From contig JACCLO010000001.1 in NCBI GenBank assembly GCA_029448655.1, positions 992,001-1,056,000 on the forward strand: a DNA stretch of 64,000 nucleotides. The letters are read 5' to 3'. This document shows, piece after piece, positions 34,664 through 46,161 of the stretch. The translations under genes and the position numbers were made by a program. The stretch's first letter is position 1. Every line of letters starts with the position of its first letter. The notes below the pieces were generated by a model, which saw nothing but the letters and a program-made list of their open reading frames with translations, was not told the origin of the DNA and did no database searches. The DNA comes from Wolfiporia cocos. Its lineage: Eukaryota; Basidiomycota; Agaricomycetes; Polyporales; Phaeolaceae.

Positions 34664-35440
34664 TATAGAGTGGCACACATGTCGACTTGGATATGTGCAA
34701 GTGATAGACTGTGCCTGGGGTATCACAAGGATGCCACTGCATGCATCGAGGGAGAGAGAAGGTCGAATGCATTGACAGCAATGAGAGCTGGCATTCATGG
34801 TACTATGGACAGGATTCAAGAGCCACCTAAAAGTATGATAGACTACAAAGTATGATGACAGGTGTTACCTAATCAAGCAAGGGACTTACTTAATTGGATG
34901 GGAGCTGCGTCATGCCCAGATGCTGCCCCACTGCATGCTGATGCACTCCTTTTTCAATGTTCAATGTTTCAACATTAACATTTAACATTTACTGACCTGT
35001 GGTATGTGGGTTAATTTATTCAGTATTGCTTCACATGCTTTCTGAGAAGATCAGCTATGGCTCAAATGCACATACTGTAGATACAAAGTAAATGTGTGCA
35101 TCTTGATCATGTCATTGACATCCCTTGTCCACATTGATCCTGCCATTGATGTCAATATTCCTGCCCTCATTGATACTGTGATTAATATTTCCGTTCTTGT
35201 TAATCCTGTGATTAATATCTCCATCCCTGTTAATCCTGCAATTGAGATCCCCACCCTCATTGATCCTACAAACAATATTTCTGTCCTTGTTAATCCTGCA
35301 ATTAATATCTCTGTCCTTGTTGATCCTGCAAGTACCCCACGCATAGTATCTGCTCATATCTACATATATCTACCAAGCTGCTATTTACAATAGTTAGTGG
35401 ACTAGATATGAGAGTTCGCATTTTGCTGATGATGGTGATT
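34664..35440 (+). repeat. Dispersed repeat, inverted partner of 41270-41880
   Basis: This stretch is the reverse complement, with scattered changes, of 41270-41880, including a shared flank around TTACAATAGTTAG and the minisatellite. It has fewer CpG sites than its partner. No gene is recognised. Confidence 0.75.
35146..35330 (+). repeat. 30-bp minisatellite, about six units
   Basis: Units such as AATCCTGCAATTAATATC plus 12 bases repeat every 30 bp. Because 30 is a multiple of three, the frame stays open and would give a decapeptide like NPAINISVLV. The inverted partner is 41398-41580. I see no evidence that it is translated. Confidence 0.85.
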
Positions 35441-36498
35441 GTCCATGGAGAGGCCTGCTTCATTCTCCATAGAAGACTCAATAGTAGAGTAGAACAGTTG
35501 TTAAACATCTCTAAGCTAGTGTCATTGCTGTTGTGCTACAATATAAATGTGCCACAGACATTAGACACATGTAAGAATACCAGGACGCGATTAAACACAC
35601 ACCAAAACGACGCAGAACGCACCACAGAAAGCCAGCTGGTAGGCAGAATGCCCATCTGAGGTAGTTCAGCCACAGCTCGACCGATCGTGGTCGGCCTCGA
35701 TCATGCTTGTACAGTGAACCTTCGCTGGCTCATACACAATCTGAAACGTCGCAAAAGCCCTGCGGGCACTATCTGGCTGCTCATCCAGTCAAAACAGGTA
35801 CCCCCTGACGCTTCCCTAGGCTCTCTAGCCTAGCCAGGTCTGGCCCAACCCCGGCTGCCTTCCTATAGTTTTTTCCATGTCTTTTCTCTCCAACCTCGGT
35901 GCACAACCCTAGATCTACAGGTGATCGGTTTCATAAAATGATTTGCTTGTATTTCAGGACAATCTTCACCGTTTCAGGGTTCGTCTCTGGATTGTCTAGC
36001 TTGTAGGGTGCACACTCGAAATTTTAGGGCACTTAAAATGTTGTAGAAAATTTCGTGGCTCTCCATGTATTTAGGCGACGTGTAGATACGAGCAAATCAT
36101 CGAATTCCACCCAGACGAAGTCAGACGAAGGGCTGCGCTCGAGGCGTACGCTTAGGACTTAGGAAATCGGTCACAAACATTTTCAAGTCAACTTCTATTA
36201 TTTCCGCTTTATTCGACGCACCGCTGCAGCTCTAGGTCGCTACAGGCTACATTCAACCGGTAAAACTACTCGACCTCAACCCCTCGAACACCTCGCCTAT
36301 CCCGGCACATCCAGACCTGCCCGGAGAACCCGAGAGAAAATATTTTTCTGACGACACTGTCCTGTCATCACTTTATGTGCAATGCACAAATGCATGTCTA
36401 GAACATCTGAAAATGCCATCTGGCCGTCAAACATATTGCCATTCTGAAGGCTTTAATACTGTCACAAGCACATGATGACCATGTGTCATAGTTAGCTT
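35441..36498. other. Unique-looking DNA, no gene found
   Basis: CpG content looks normal from about 35570 to 36350, unlike the surrounding repeats, so this is probably host intergenic DNA. I see no coding frame or RNA gene. Confidence 0.4.
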
Positions 36499-36693
36499 AC
36501 AGCTGTTTCCAAAATGATAGACATTTCGAGCACTTTGAGAACAAGTTTCCGGCTGAGATGCTGATGATCCAAGAGCAAGATGCCACAGCACAAGCAGTAT
36601 CTGACTCACTGACATTATTTCTGGATCACCAGCATCTCGGCCGGAAACTTGTTTCAAGGTGCTCGAAACATCTATTGTTTTGGAAACAGCTGT
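36499..36693. repeat. Long-hairpin element (MITE-like)
   Basis: Arms of about 75 bp (36499-36574 and 36622-36693) are inverted repeats starting ACAGCTGTTTCCAAAA. The spacer is about 47 bp. No clear target duplication. Confidence 0.7.
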
Positions 36694-36739
36694 CAATACT
36701 GAGACCTGCAAATGCCAACAGAGTTGGCATTGTACCTTT

Positions 36740-37090
36740 TGACACAGATTACTTGCCTTGGTGTACCGTGTATGAATGCCTAAGGTTCAGCAAGAGGGTG
36801 GTGCCACACTGGCTCACAGTCAAGCATGTCAAGCATGCACAGCAGAGTGGTCAAGTAATAAGGGGGCAAGCCCCATCATCAGAGAATATCAAGCATAAGG
36901 TTATAAGACCTCATGCCACTATCTTATATACATGAGAGTGCAGCATTCAGGTAAGTAACAACCCTAAGTGATGGTCTGTGCACTACAGTATCACGTGAGT
37001 GGTCAGGTGCTATGCTTACATACGCTAATGAGCAACCATTATGTAAAATAGGTAAGTAAAGGCCACAATATGTAAGTAAAAGATCAGGTG
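36740..37090 (-). repeat. LTR-A, partial
   Basis: Starts TGACACAGATTAC and has TATA near 36902 and a weakened hairpin next to it. Its tail resembles 50022-50965 up to 37090, where the next LTR begins. The true end is not identified. Confidence 0.65.
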
Positions 37091-37668
37091 TGACACAGAC
37101 ATACCAACATCTGTGGGACCTGCCCTAGCAGGGGGAAACCCAATGCCATCTACAATGTGAGCCTTCATCTCAACAGTGGTGAACCAGGGATGATGGCATA
37201 GGGTACAAACCTACCCAGCCCAAGGTCGACTTAGAGAGGGAAGAGCTCAGGACACAAGGCTGACAAGGGTTCCCAGAGGGAGTCGCACACAGAGAGGTTG
37301 GTCGAAAGGGACCAAGCCCAGTTGTTGAGAATCTTAAGGATGAGGATGTAAGTCCTCATCCATCATACTTATACATGAGGTAGCTAGCTGAACATCTAAC
37401 CCTAAAGTACTGGCCTGTGCATAGTAACTAAGAGGGCATGGGACTGGTAACTACCGTAATGTAACATGTACATAGTGTGACCATCATGTGAGTACCTGAG
37501 GTGCACACTACCCTACAGCGCTAATCTAATGGGTCAGGTGCCATACTTCAGTATCTAGGGAGCGACGAGGAGGAGACCTGGTGATGAGGGTGCATCCGCA
37601 TGCCTAGCAGAGCCTTGAAATACCAGGAGAGGGATGTTGTAGATCGCCTGAAGGCAGAATCTGTGACA
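37091..37668 (-). repeat. LTR-A
   Basis: Starts TGACACAGACATACC and ends AATCTGTGACA, with hairpin GGATGAGG/CCTCATCC near 37338. The flanks AGGTG and CTAGT do not match. The next 175 bp (37669-37843) are unassigned. Confidence 0.8.
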
Positions 37669-37843
37669 CTAGTCCTTGGGGCGTATGCCCTAGGATCTAC
37701 TCCAAACACCATGTGTGCACCTCTCAAGTTGCCCACCTCTCTATGACTTAACTACTTGCCTGAGGGGCTTACTACCTTGAGCCTGGTAACCTCAACTTAG
37801 GATGTGTAAAGACAGAGATGAAAGTGCGGTGAAGGATACAGGG

Positions 37844-38548
37844 TGACACAAACTTGTTGTGGGACTCACAATGCTTATGACCTTGAGGTAAAGGGCTGAT
37901 AGGCGGTGAGGGAACAGGTAAGCGCAGACCCCCTAAGGGTAATAGAGGATATTCTGACAGATGCCAAGAATAATAGATTAATGACTGTTGATCCTAGTAT
38001 ATATACATAAGGGGAAGCATATGTAGTAATCTTACCCTAAAGCATAATGGTCTGTGCACCAGTAATGACTTGTACAGCTAAGTTCTTATCTACAATGACC
38101 ATGTGCATCAGTAATGATGAGCCAGTAATTCTGTTATGATAGGAGAGTTTGGACCTGTGGGTCCACATATGATGTCAGTTATGACATAGTAGTGATATCA
38201 TGATGATATCATAGGTCCGGAATAGCTGAGAGGCCTAGTCCAGTGATGTCATAGGTGAGGCTTAATGACAAGGTGATCCAGGTTGGCTGGTGCATAACCT
38301 AAGGGATAACCAGAGTGACAGGTACCCAGGGCCCAGGTCAACAGGTACCCAAGGAGACAGGTCTCAGTGAGACTGGCACACAGGCACACAGGGCACTTAG
38401 TGTGATAGGTGCACAGGGAGACAGGTCTCGTGACTAGGCCCACAGGTGCTAGTGTGTTGGCGTTCATTGGTAGCTCATAGGTATGCATAATAATACCGGA
38501 TAAATGCTGGAAAATAGCGGAAAATAACCCCAAGATAAATATGTGACA
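37844..38548 (-). repeat. Solo LTR-A (705 bp)
   Basis: The target duplication is CAGGG (37839-37843 and 38549-38553). Ends TATGTGACA. Confidence 0.92.
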
Positions 38549-38559
38549 CAGGGTATGAT

Positions 38560-38890
38560 TTTTGTGTCACTCTAGCTCGTCTCTCCTTCCTCTTTCCCTC
38601 TCAGTGCCACATGCTGTGGTCTCTCCTTGCAACTCTGCTTGCTCGCTGTGTGTGCAGTATGTATATTCCTTTCTTTCCCTACATGCCCTACTGAGCTGTG
38701 ATCAACCCTACTGCCATAATGCTTACAGGAATGCTTGCCATAGTATGTACCAAGTGCTGGACAGCACCTGTCACTACATTCCTTTGGGCACTCCTCACCC
38801 TCACTCCTCAATATCCGGTGTGTTGACTGTCATATTTACTCCATTTTTGTGCCCATATATGCACTTTTCATGGTGATTTTTCAGTGTTCA
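38560..38890 (+). repeat. Dispersed repeat, first copy
   Basis: Homologous in the same orientation to 41830-42165; a shared landmark is GCTGGACAGCACC. No function recognised. Confidence 0.7.
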
Positions 38891-38949
38891 CAGGCTCCCC
38901 ATAATCTCCATACCAACCCATACCATTTCCCATGGCCCCACCCACCTGT

Positions 38950-39635
38950 AGAGTTTCAGTCAAGTATCTTAATCTGCCAAGTGCCCTTCACTTAAGAAAT
39001 TGCAGTTGCGAGCTAGGTTTGCATGCAGATTAATCTACTGTGAAAATAAAATGTAACACTGGGATTCAAACCAAATGCCCAAGCACAGAAGTACAATGAC
39101 GCACCACAACACAATAGCCGACTGAGCTATGGCAGCAACTGTCAACTTCAAATGGTTAAAATATATATAGGTTGTGTTCACACTTAATTTTTGCACTCAG
39201 ACTTAAGGAGACTAACTACTACTGCAAGTACAAAGAATTAATGATAGTGGCTGCTTGTGTAACATAGCATGATCTGGAGCAAGTCAGCATGTAAAAGGTC
39301 AATACACTATGACCAGTGCTTCCCAAAGGGAAATATATTTGCATTTGTATTAAAGCAGATGTAGAGATTGCGAAAATGAAGTTCTGTGTATATATATTCT
39401 AACCGTTTAATGTTCACATTTGCTGCCATAGCTCAGTTGGCTATTGCATTATGATATACCGTTATCCTCATGTGCTTGGGCCCTTGGTTCGAATCCCAGT
39501 GTTACATTTTATTTTCACGGTAGATTAATCTGCTCAGCTGTGGCAGATTAATCTGCATGCAAACCTAGCTCGCAAATGTGATCTCTTAAGTGAAGGTCAC
39601 TTGGCAGATTAAGATATTTGACTGAAACTCTACCG
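38950..39635. mobile_element. Foldback element with tRNA-like promoters in both arms
   Basis: Two inverted arms (about 38950-39180 and 39395-39635) start GTAGAGTTTCAGTCAA and end in its complement. The right arm holds, at tRNA spacing, a perfect A box (TAGCTCAGTTGG, 39429-39440) and a perfect B box (GGTTCGAATCC, 39486-39496). The left arm holds the same boxes inverted, with the B box reading GGTTTGAATCC. I found no target duplication and no protein. Confidence 0.75.
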
Positions 39636-39640
39636 GAAGG

Positions 39641-40512
39641 TCACGAGTGGCATGTCCGTGATACTGAACCCATGTGGCAGGCTCAGTGTGGGGAGCAGCA
39701 TTGAGGACGAATCGAGGTACAGGTGCAGCGGTCATGCATGGTCGAAGTAGGGGTTTTCAGTGTAGTTGGGCATTGTGCGCATGTGGGGGTAGAGCAGGCA
39801 CGAGAGCAAGAAGAAGTGGTTTTCTGCGACGGAGTCTGTGAAGCAGGACGTGAGTTAGCGGTAGATCATACATGCACTGAAAGCGTCGAATGGACAAGAT
39901 GAAGTGACCAACCCGGAATCTTGCTAGGGCAATGATGTCCCAGTGCCAATTGCTGCGCCCTGTGGGATACCCTGCCAAAATCACATCGTCCACTACACGT
40001 TGGAAGACATGTCTTCGGCAACCTTCCCTGAGGACAGATGCGCCTACATGCACATGCAGTTCCTTCCCTGCTCACACTATAGATCTAGATGTCACCCGCA
40101 CATAGTGTGAAGTTTCCTAGATCCGGACACCTTGCTGACGTGCAAGCTGCAACATCCGAAACTTGCCAAAGAAGCTGCCTCAAAACACGAGCAATACATG
40201 TTGCTATGAACTTGGTGCATTCTGCAGGCAATGACCTGCATGCATTTAGCCAGAAGGTGCAAATCTGCAAACACGCACACAACTGGAATTCAGCTTAATC
40301 ACCAAAGACAATCCATGGTGTAACCACAATCACCTCCAGTGTGTTGCCCAGCATCGGCCTCACTGCGAGACAGAATGCCACCCATGGAACCCCACGGTTG
40401 GCTTCCAAACTGGCACATGCCCGACGGTGCGTCTTGACTCACCAGAAGCGATTGCCAGCATGCACAGCAGTGGTTGGAACAACTTACCAGACCACTGGGC
40501 CTGGGGTGGAAG
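39641..40512. other. Host-like DNA with a possible exon
   Basis: CpG content looks normal. A minus-strand frame at 40053-39757, containing VVDDVILAGYPTGRSNWH, looks codon-like but matches nothing I know. No transposon signature before the hAT-like element at 40513. Confidence 0.3.
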
Positions 40513-41128
40513 TAGTGATGTGCAAAGCACGGCTCAAAGCCGTGAGCCGGGCCTGGCCGAGCCGACTTAAGCCGGGCCGAGCCGAGCCTGGGGGGGCGGC
40601 TTAAGACGGCTCAGGGCCCGGCTTGGATCGTGAGCCGGCCGTAGCCGAGCCCTGAGCCGGCGGCTTTAGGCGCGCAGCTGTGGTGTTGTTAGAATTAGCG
40701 AAAATGGGCCCTTTGGTTTAAGATTTTGCATCAATTCACCTTATATGATCTCAACGACCATTACAACGACTTGTGATCTGCTAACACGGTGCGGAACGTG
40801 GTGACTACTGTTGCGATCGGGGTTGTGATCGAGATCTGGATTTTCGGTCAACATCATAAGCAGCTGTAAAAACACTTGTAGATCAGAATAACAACAAATA
40901 GTAGACATATAAGCATTCTGAATATGTTGTGCTGCCATTTGAGCTGCACAAGCCAATAATTTCGAGGTCCTACATGATTACCCATAAGCCCCGGCCTGAG
41001 CCTGAGCCGGGCCCAAGCCGGCCTGAGCCGTCAAGGAGGGCCCGGCTTGACATTCCGCTGAGCCCAAGCCCTTCAAAGCCGGGCCCAAGCCCCGGGCTTT
41101 GAGCCGAGCCGTGCTTTGCACATCACTA
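40513..41128. mobile_element. Non-autonomous hAT-like element, CpG-rich copy
   Basis: The ends are TAGTGATGTGCAAAGC and GCTTTGCACATCACTA, with target duplication GGTGGAAG (40505-40512 and 41129-41136). The terminal 100 bp on each side contain many GAGCCGGGC-like motifs that pair with each other. No coding capacity. It keeps CpG where the copy at 25498 has TpG or CpA. Confidence 0.93.
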
Positions 41129-41269
41129 GGTGGAAGTGGGGTATGTGGTGAGCAGTGTGGTATATGCGACGAGCAGGCTACAATGAGCAGTCATCCAAAG
41201 TGACACACAACACAGAACACGACTTTGATGCTCACCTCTGATGAGCAGCCACTCGCCACAGTCGACGAG

Positions 41270-41880
41270 ATCTATGATGAGCACAGTGGTGCTGAAATTG
41301 GCAAAATGCGAACTCTCATATCTAGTCCGCTAAATATTGCAAATAGCAGCTCAGTAGATATACGTAGATACGAGCAGATACTATGTGCGGGGTACTTGCA
41401 GGATCAACGAGGACCGAATTAAAATACTATTTGCAGGATCAATGAGGACCGACATGTTAGTTGCAGGATCAAAGAGGACCGAAATAATATTTGCAGGACC
41501 AAAGAGGATGGATCTATTATTTGCAGGATTAACAAGGACAGGAATATCAATTGCAGGATCAACATGGATGGAGATATCAATAACCGTAACGCATCCATGC
41601 ACAGATCCAGAGTGGCATCTGGGCATGACGCGGCTCTCATCCGATTTAGTAAGTCCCTTACTTGATCGGGCAACACCTTTCATCATACTTCGTAGTCTGT
41701 CATATTTTCAGTCGGCTCTTGAATCTTGTCACTAGTACCATAAAGGCTGGCTCTTGTCACTGTCAATGCGCTCAAACTTCTCTCTCCTCAATCTGTTGCT
41801 CTCTTGTCCCTCGACTACCTAGGTGCAGTCTGTCACCTGCATGTATCCAAGTTGATGCGTCCACCACTCTCTTCCTGGTC
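41270..41880 (-). repeat. Dispersed repeat, inverted partner of 34664-35440
   Basis: Reverse complement of 34664-35440, with the minisatellite at 41398-41580 in the middle. It retains more CpG than its partner. Confidence 0.75.
41398..41580 (-). repeat. 30-bp minisatellite, second array
   Basis: About six units beginning TTGCAGGATCAA, each 30 bp (the first 34). Individual units have diverged differently from those at 35146-35330. Confidence 0.85.
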
Positions 41881-42165
41881 TCTCGTTCTCCTTCACCTCT
41901 CAGCACCATGCATTGTGGTCTTTACCTGTGAGCCTGCATGCTCGCTGAACACAGAGTATGTTTCTTTTCTCCCTCTGCATATATTACTAAACCCTATTGC
42001 CATAACATTATGGGAATGCTTGCCATGACAGGCACAAAACGCTGGACAGCACCCGCTGCTCCATTCCCTTGGGTACTCATTTCCCTCACTCCCGGATATC
42101 TGGTGTGTTGACTCATACTCTCCCCCTCCTTGTGCGCATATATGCGCTTTTCTGCTCATCAACAT
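41830..42165 (+). repeat. Dispersed repeat, second copy
   Basis: Homologous to 38560-38890. It overlaps the edge of the inverted repeat at 41880, so the original unit may include both parts. Confidence 0.65.
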
Positions 42166-43585
42166 CAGTTCTTAAATGTGCCATAAGCCCCCCATGATCG
42201 TCATAACCAGTCATGACTTCCTTGATAGATGTCGTGCATACCGCCTACTTATCACCCGCATTATGGTCTGATTCCTCCCACAGTACACCCATCTTTGGGC
42301 CTCCTCCACCTTTCGTTCATGGCACATGTCATGACTGCGCTCATGTGCGTCCTTTCCTTCCTGCTTGTAGCAATTCATGGCTGATGTGCTGCGTACGGTG
42401 ATAGTGAATGCTGCGCACAGGACATGCTCGCAGTAGTGGCAGCACATGGCATCGACACCATGCCCATGGCATACGTTCATGTTGATGCTAAGAGGTTGCC
42501 GCCATGCACGCTGCAGGCGGGAGTGGAGGTCAGAGACTACTGCTCTGTGGTGGATCTTTCGTTGTCCCTTCTGTCAGTAGCCAGCTCTACTAACATGAAT
42601 AAAATCGAACTTTTATTGGCACTGCACTGTGTGTATTATGTAATATATTTTAAGAGCTGCATTTTTAAGACCGGTACCCTAGAGTGGTGCTCCTACCATG
42701 CCGCTGCCAAGGGGACCGCTATTGTGCGGTCCTCGCAATAGCACGGGCCTCAGGTGAGGTCCTCATAATAGCGAAGGGCCTCAGGTGAGGTCCTTGCAAT
42801 AGCATGGGCCTCAGGTGAGGTCCTTGCAAGAACACATCCCTTGGGCGCTTGCTATTGTGCGGACCTGCTACTATAAGGGGGTTATACATGACTATACCTG
42901 TCCAGCTACAGTTACAGGACCTGCTAGGTATATCTACATAGATACGAGTAGATCTACAGTCTTGCACTTCGCCGATGTGAATGGGCGGAGGTTGCAGCCC
43001 TCACCGGGCATCCACTCCCAGCTTGTCACGCTAGGGAAGCACTCCTAGAGACTCTCCCTGTCGGCAGCAAAGTGAGACCAGAACTCACGCGAGTTTGTGC
43101 AGCCCTGGAATCCAGCAAACGCAAGTGTGTACTCCTTGACATGCATGTGCAGGTCCATGCACATCACAAATGCAGGTGCCGGCTCACGAGACATGTGTAT
43201 GCACACGACGGGCATGACGCATGTGGGGCTGTGGTGCAAGAGACATGAGCGCGAAGGGAGGAAAGGAGAGGACTATATTGAGCATGTAGCAGACAAGTGC
43301 AAGTGCGATGAGCTGGAGGATTTGGGAGGAAAGAGGGCACACACCATGCACAGCAAAAGGATGCATGGCTATCGACGATCTCGGCACTCAGCTAGTCCTG
43401 AGGCAACAATTCCGGCACCTGTGGCAGCAGCAATGCACATTGTGGTGTGTGCTAGTGATTAGTGAAAGCACAAGCCATGCAGAGCAGGTTGATGGAGCAG
43501 GAGGGGTATACATGTCAGAGCAATCAAAACATCGCACCGGGGGCATTATCTACTAGCTATAGGCTGTGTAAAGATCCAGACACTG
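42166..43585. other. No recognised gene; short tandem repeat inside
   Basis: A plus-strand frame of 121 codons at 43097-43462 has low-complexity Cys/His/Met content and no known domain; I do not call it a gene. Around 43539 there is one extra copy of GGGGGCATTATCTA. Confidence 0.3.
42728..42835 (+). repeat. 30-bp tandem repeat, about 3.5 units
   Basis: Units of 30-31 bp containing GGTCCTNGCAATAGC and GGGCCTCAGGTGA. Confidence 0.85.
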
Positions 43586-43698
43586 GGGGCATTATCTAAT
43601 GAAGATATTATATAAGCAATCAATGCATTATGTTCGCACTTGATCACTTATTCAAATGATACCAGCATGTTTCCAACAAAGTCATTAGATAATGCCCC
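43586..43698. repeat. Short inverted-repeat element
   Basis: The perfect 18-bp inverted ends GGGGGCATTATCTAATGA and TCATTAGATAATGCCCCC enclose about 77 bp. No clear target duplication; probably a MITE. Confidence 0.7.
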
Positions 43699-44000
43699 CA
43701 TGTTAGTTCAACGAGTGCGTTTGTCCACAGGTGTGACAATGCCCATAGGGTGATTGCGTGAGGTACAGTACAGTTATTAATTTTCGCAAGGCCCTTAGCA
43801 CCAAAGGTTATTGGTCGATCAACTGCCCCACAGGTTCTCCAGCCAGCATGCCAAGAAACTCTGCTGCTAACTAAGTGGCACATAGCATGTCATAAATTTT
43901 GAAGTCCCGTGGGAATGCGTTACAATGTGTTACAATGACCGGATTTGGGTAGAACATTGGATTATAAGATAAAATGTTGCACATGGCATTGCAACGTCAT

Positions 44001-44470
44001 TGACACAGAATATGTCATACGTATGGCTCATGCCCGGGGCCTAAGACATAACGTCTAAGGCACAAGACCAAAGGTCTTCAAGGGCGGCTGGATGGGTGTT
44101 GCTACTCCCATAGTCAGACCATAACTAAGTAGTGGTCGTCAACCCAGTCTAGCACGCAGAGGTATAGCCATAAGCTGAGGGACACGCCCCAACGTTGATG
44201 ATATCAAGACTGAGGAAGTAAGTCCTCAGTCGCAGGCTTATATACATGAGTCAAGCGCACTACTAATACTAAGTCTGGCCCTAAAGTAAGGGCCCGTGCG
44301 CAGGCGCTGTAGCGCCGCTGACTAAGCCATATCACTTGACCTATGTATTAACTACTGGTGTATGTCCATACCGCTACACTACGGAGCACTGATCATGTGA
44401 CTAGAAACAAGAGAACCGGGGTTCGACCCGGGGTGTGGCCGTTAGCCTAACGCCACAGAAATCTGTGACA
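44001..44470 (-). repeat. Solo LTR-A (470 bp)
   Basis: The target duplication is GTCAT (43996-44000 and 44471-44475). Hairpin GACTGAGG/CCTCAGTC near 44205, TATA near 44231, and a B-box-like GGGGTTCGACCC near 44420. Confidence 0.94.
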
Positions 44471-44516
44471 GTCATGCTCCTAGAACCAGCCACTGTTGGA
44501 ACATGGATTTGCTGAG

Positions 44517-44909
44517 TGACCCAGGAATCCTGCCTGAGGTCGGCGTCTCCTACTGAGGGCGCTAGAGAGACTGGGTCATCACTCCAGTCTAGCACGCGTA
44601 GTCACAACAGCAGAGGTTAAGGAGTTCAAGAGGGGAACACCCCCATAGTCGAGATTGATAAGTCTGAGGAGAACGCCTCAGACTTGTGAGCCTTAAGTAC
44701 ATGCAACGCCATGCACCACTAACTAAAAGACTACCCTAAAGCGGCACTAGTGCCTACCGCCCAGAACAGTCCAATGGAACACTTACATAATACGCTACAA
44801 TACTATATACTCTTGAGTACCCAGTGGTAACCTAAGCTCCCTATGTTAAATGCAACAGGTCATGTGATCACAACGCGCTATACCTCATGTCGCAGAATTA
44901 ACTGTGACA
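44517..44909 (-). repeat. Solo LTR-A (393 bp)
   Basis: The target duplication is CTGAG (44512-44516 and 44910-44914). Hairpin AGTCTGAGG/CCTCAGACT near 44660. Uninterrupted relative of 26089-27194. Confidence 0.94.
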
Positions 44910-45336
44910 CTGAGGCTGAGCTCACATGTGCATGGACGTCACACGTGCATATCAGGAGTCAGGTATTGTGTAGCCGAATATGGTACGAGGGAAAAATGGT
45001 ATATAATAGCTCGATTTTATGTACTGTACCTCACGCAATTGTCCTGTCCTACATGCATTGTCACACCTGTGGACAAATGCACTCATCGAACTGATGTTTT
45101 GATTGCTCTGACAGCCACTCTATATGTTCCACATTCCTGTTGTGGCTAAGTCAGATGATGTTCCCAATATGGGAATAATTTAGCCGAACAACAAGGAAGT
45201 GAATGCTATAGAGTGGCTGGCCAAATATGTTGGTGCTTGATTAGCTGAGCTGACAAATCAACTAGGTTCCCATTTTTGTCCGAGCAGACGTGCATGAATT
45301 ACTGCTATTGGAATGTGTAATGGCTGAGTCAGAGTG

Positions 45337-45851
45337 TCACATCAGCTGACCCACTGCCTCATCCAGAATTGGACACACCTTGATGGCTGGTGTAGTGATG
45401 TAGCGTAGATTTACTCTTGAGCTTAAAGCTTGGTGTGCTATCCCATACATATAATACTCTGCTAGACTACCAAAAGAATTTGAGAACTTGTGCGATGAAA
45501 ACTCAACAAACATGCTTGTCTGTTTCAAATCAATGTGGCTTTGGAATTGTACAAAAGACAGAATAATGTCATGGTTCATCTATAGTGCCATTGGTGCCAG
45601 TTTACTTCTCACAATTATGTCGCCATGTATTGAAGGCTTTGCGACGCTGCAACACTGCCAAATCAGCTGCAAGAAGACTGCCAAACAACACGCGCTGGCA
45701 TGGCATTCTGCATACGCTCTGCAATTTCTGTGATATCAAACTGGACGACCTGCTCACAAGTGACACTTCGTGCAATGAAATGTAAGCTGGCAGTTTTCTC
45801 AGCCACTCTACAGACATCTCTCATAAGTTCTGTCTTTACAACCCCCAGCAC
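45337..45851 (-). pseudogene. Decayed coding-like sequence of unknown family
   Basis: Minus-strand frames contain LMRDVCRVAEKTASLHFIAR followed in another frame by a segment with FNTWRHNCEK, and then MFVEFSSHKFSNSF. The look is that of a broken transposon or host gene inside the inverted-arm element. I cannot name it. Confidence 0.3.
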
Positions 45852-46161
45852 CTATGTCATCACAGCTGCCTGATGGCTGGGGTTATTATGCATGGTATCT
45901 AGAATCTTGGAGACTGTTCAGTGAGCTTCAGCAGCTATTTGGTGACTCATAGTTGCGCTGTATCATAGCCTGGATAGTATGAACTCTCTGTATGTCTGAG
46001 AGTGTAAATGATATTTGAAACATCCCAGGATGCTGGCAGAGATTAGGGTGTAGTACAGTACAGCACAGTCATAGTGAATATATTTCTAGTTGTGGTACAT
46101 GCTGCAGCCTTGCCGCTACAGCATGGTTTAGTGGTACTGTGCTTGAAGCATGGAGGCATAG

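Noticed and set aside
39420..39510. A genuine tRNA gene in the foldback arm
   Set aside because: A and B boxes are perfect, but the acceptor and anticodon stems do not pair; this is a tRNA-derived module.
43097..43462. 121-codon frame rich in Cys, His and Met
   Set aside because: No domain, no splice-site context and frames are open on the other strand too, as expected by chance.
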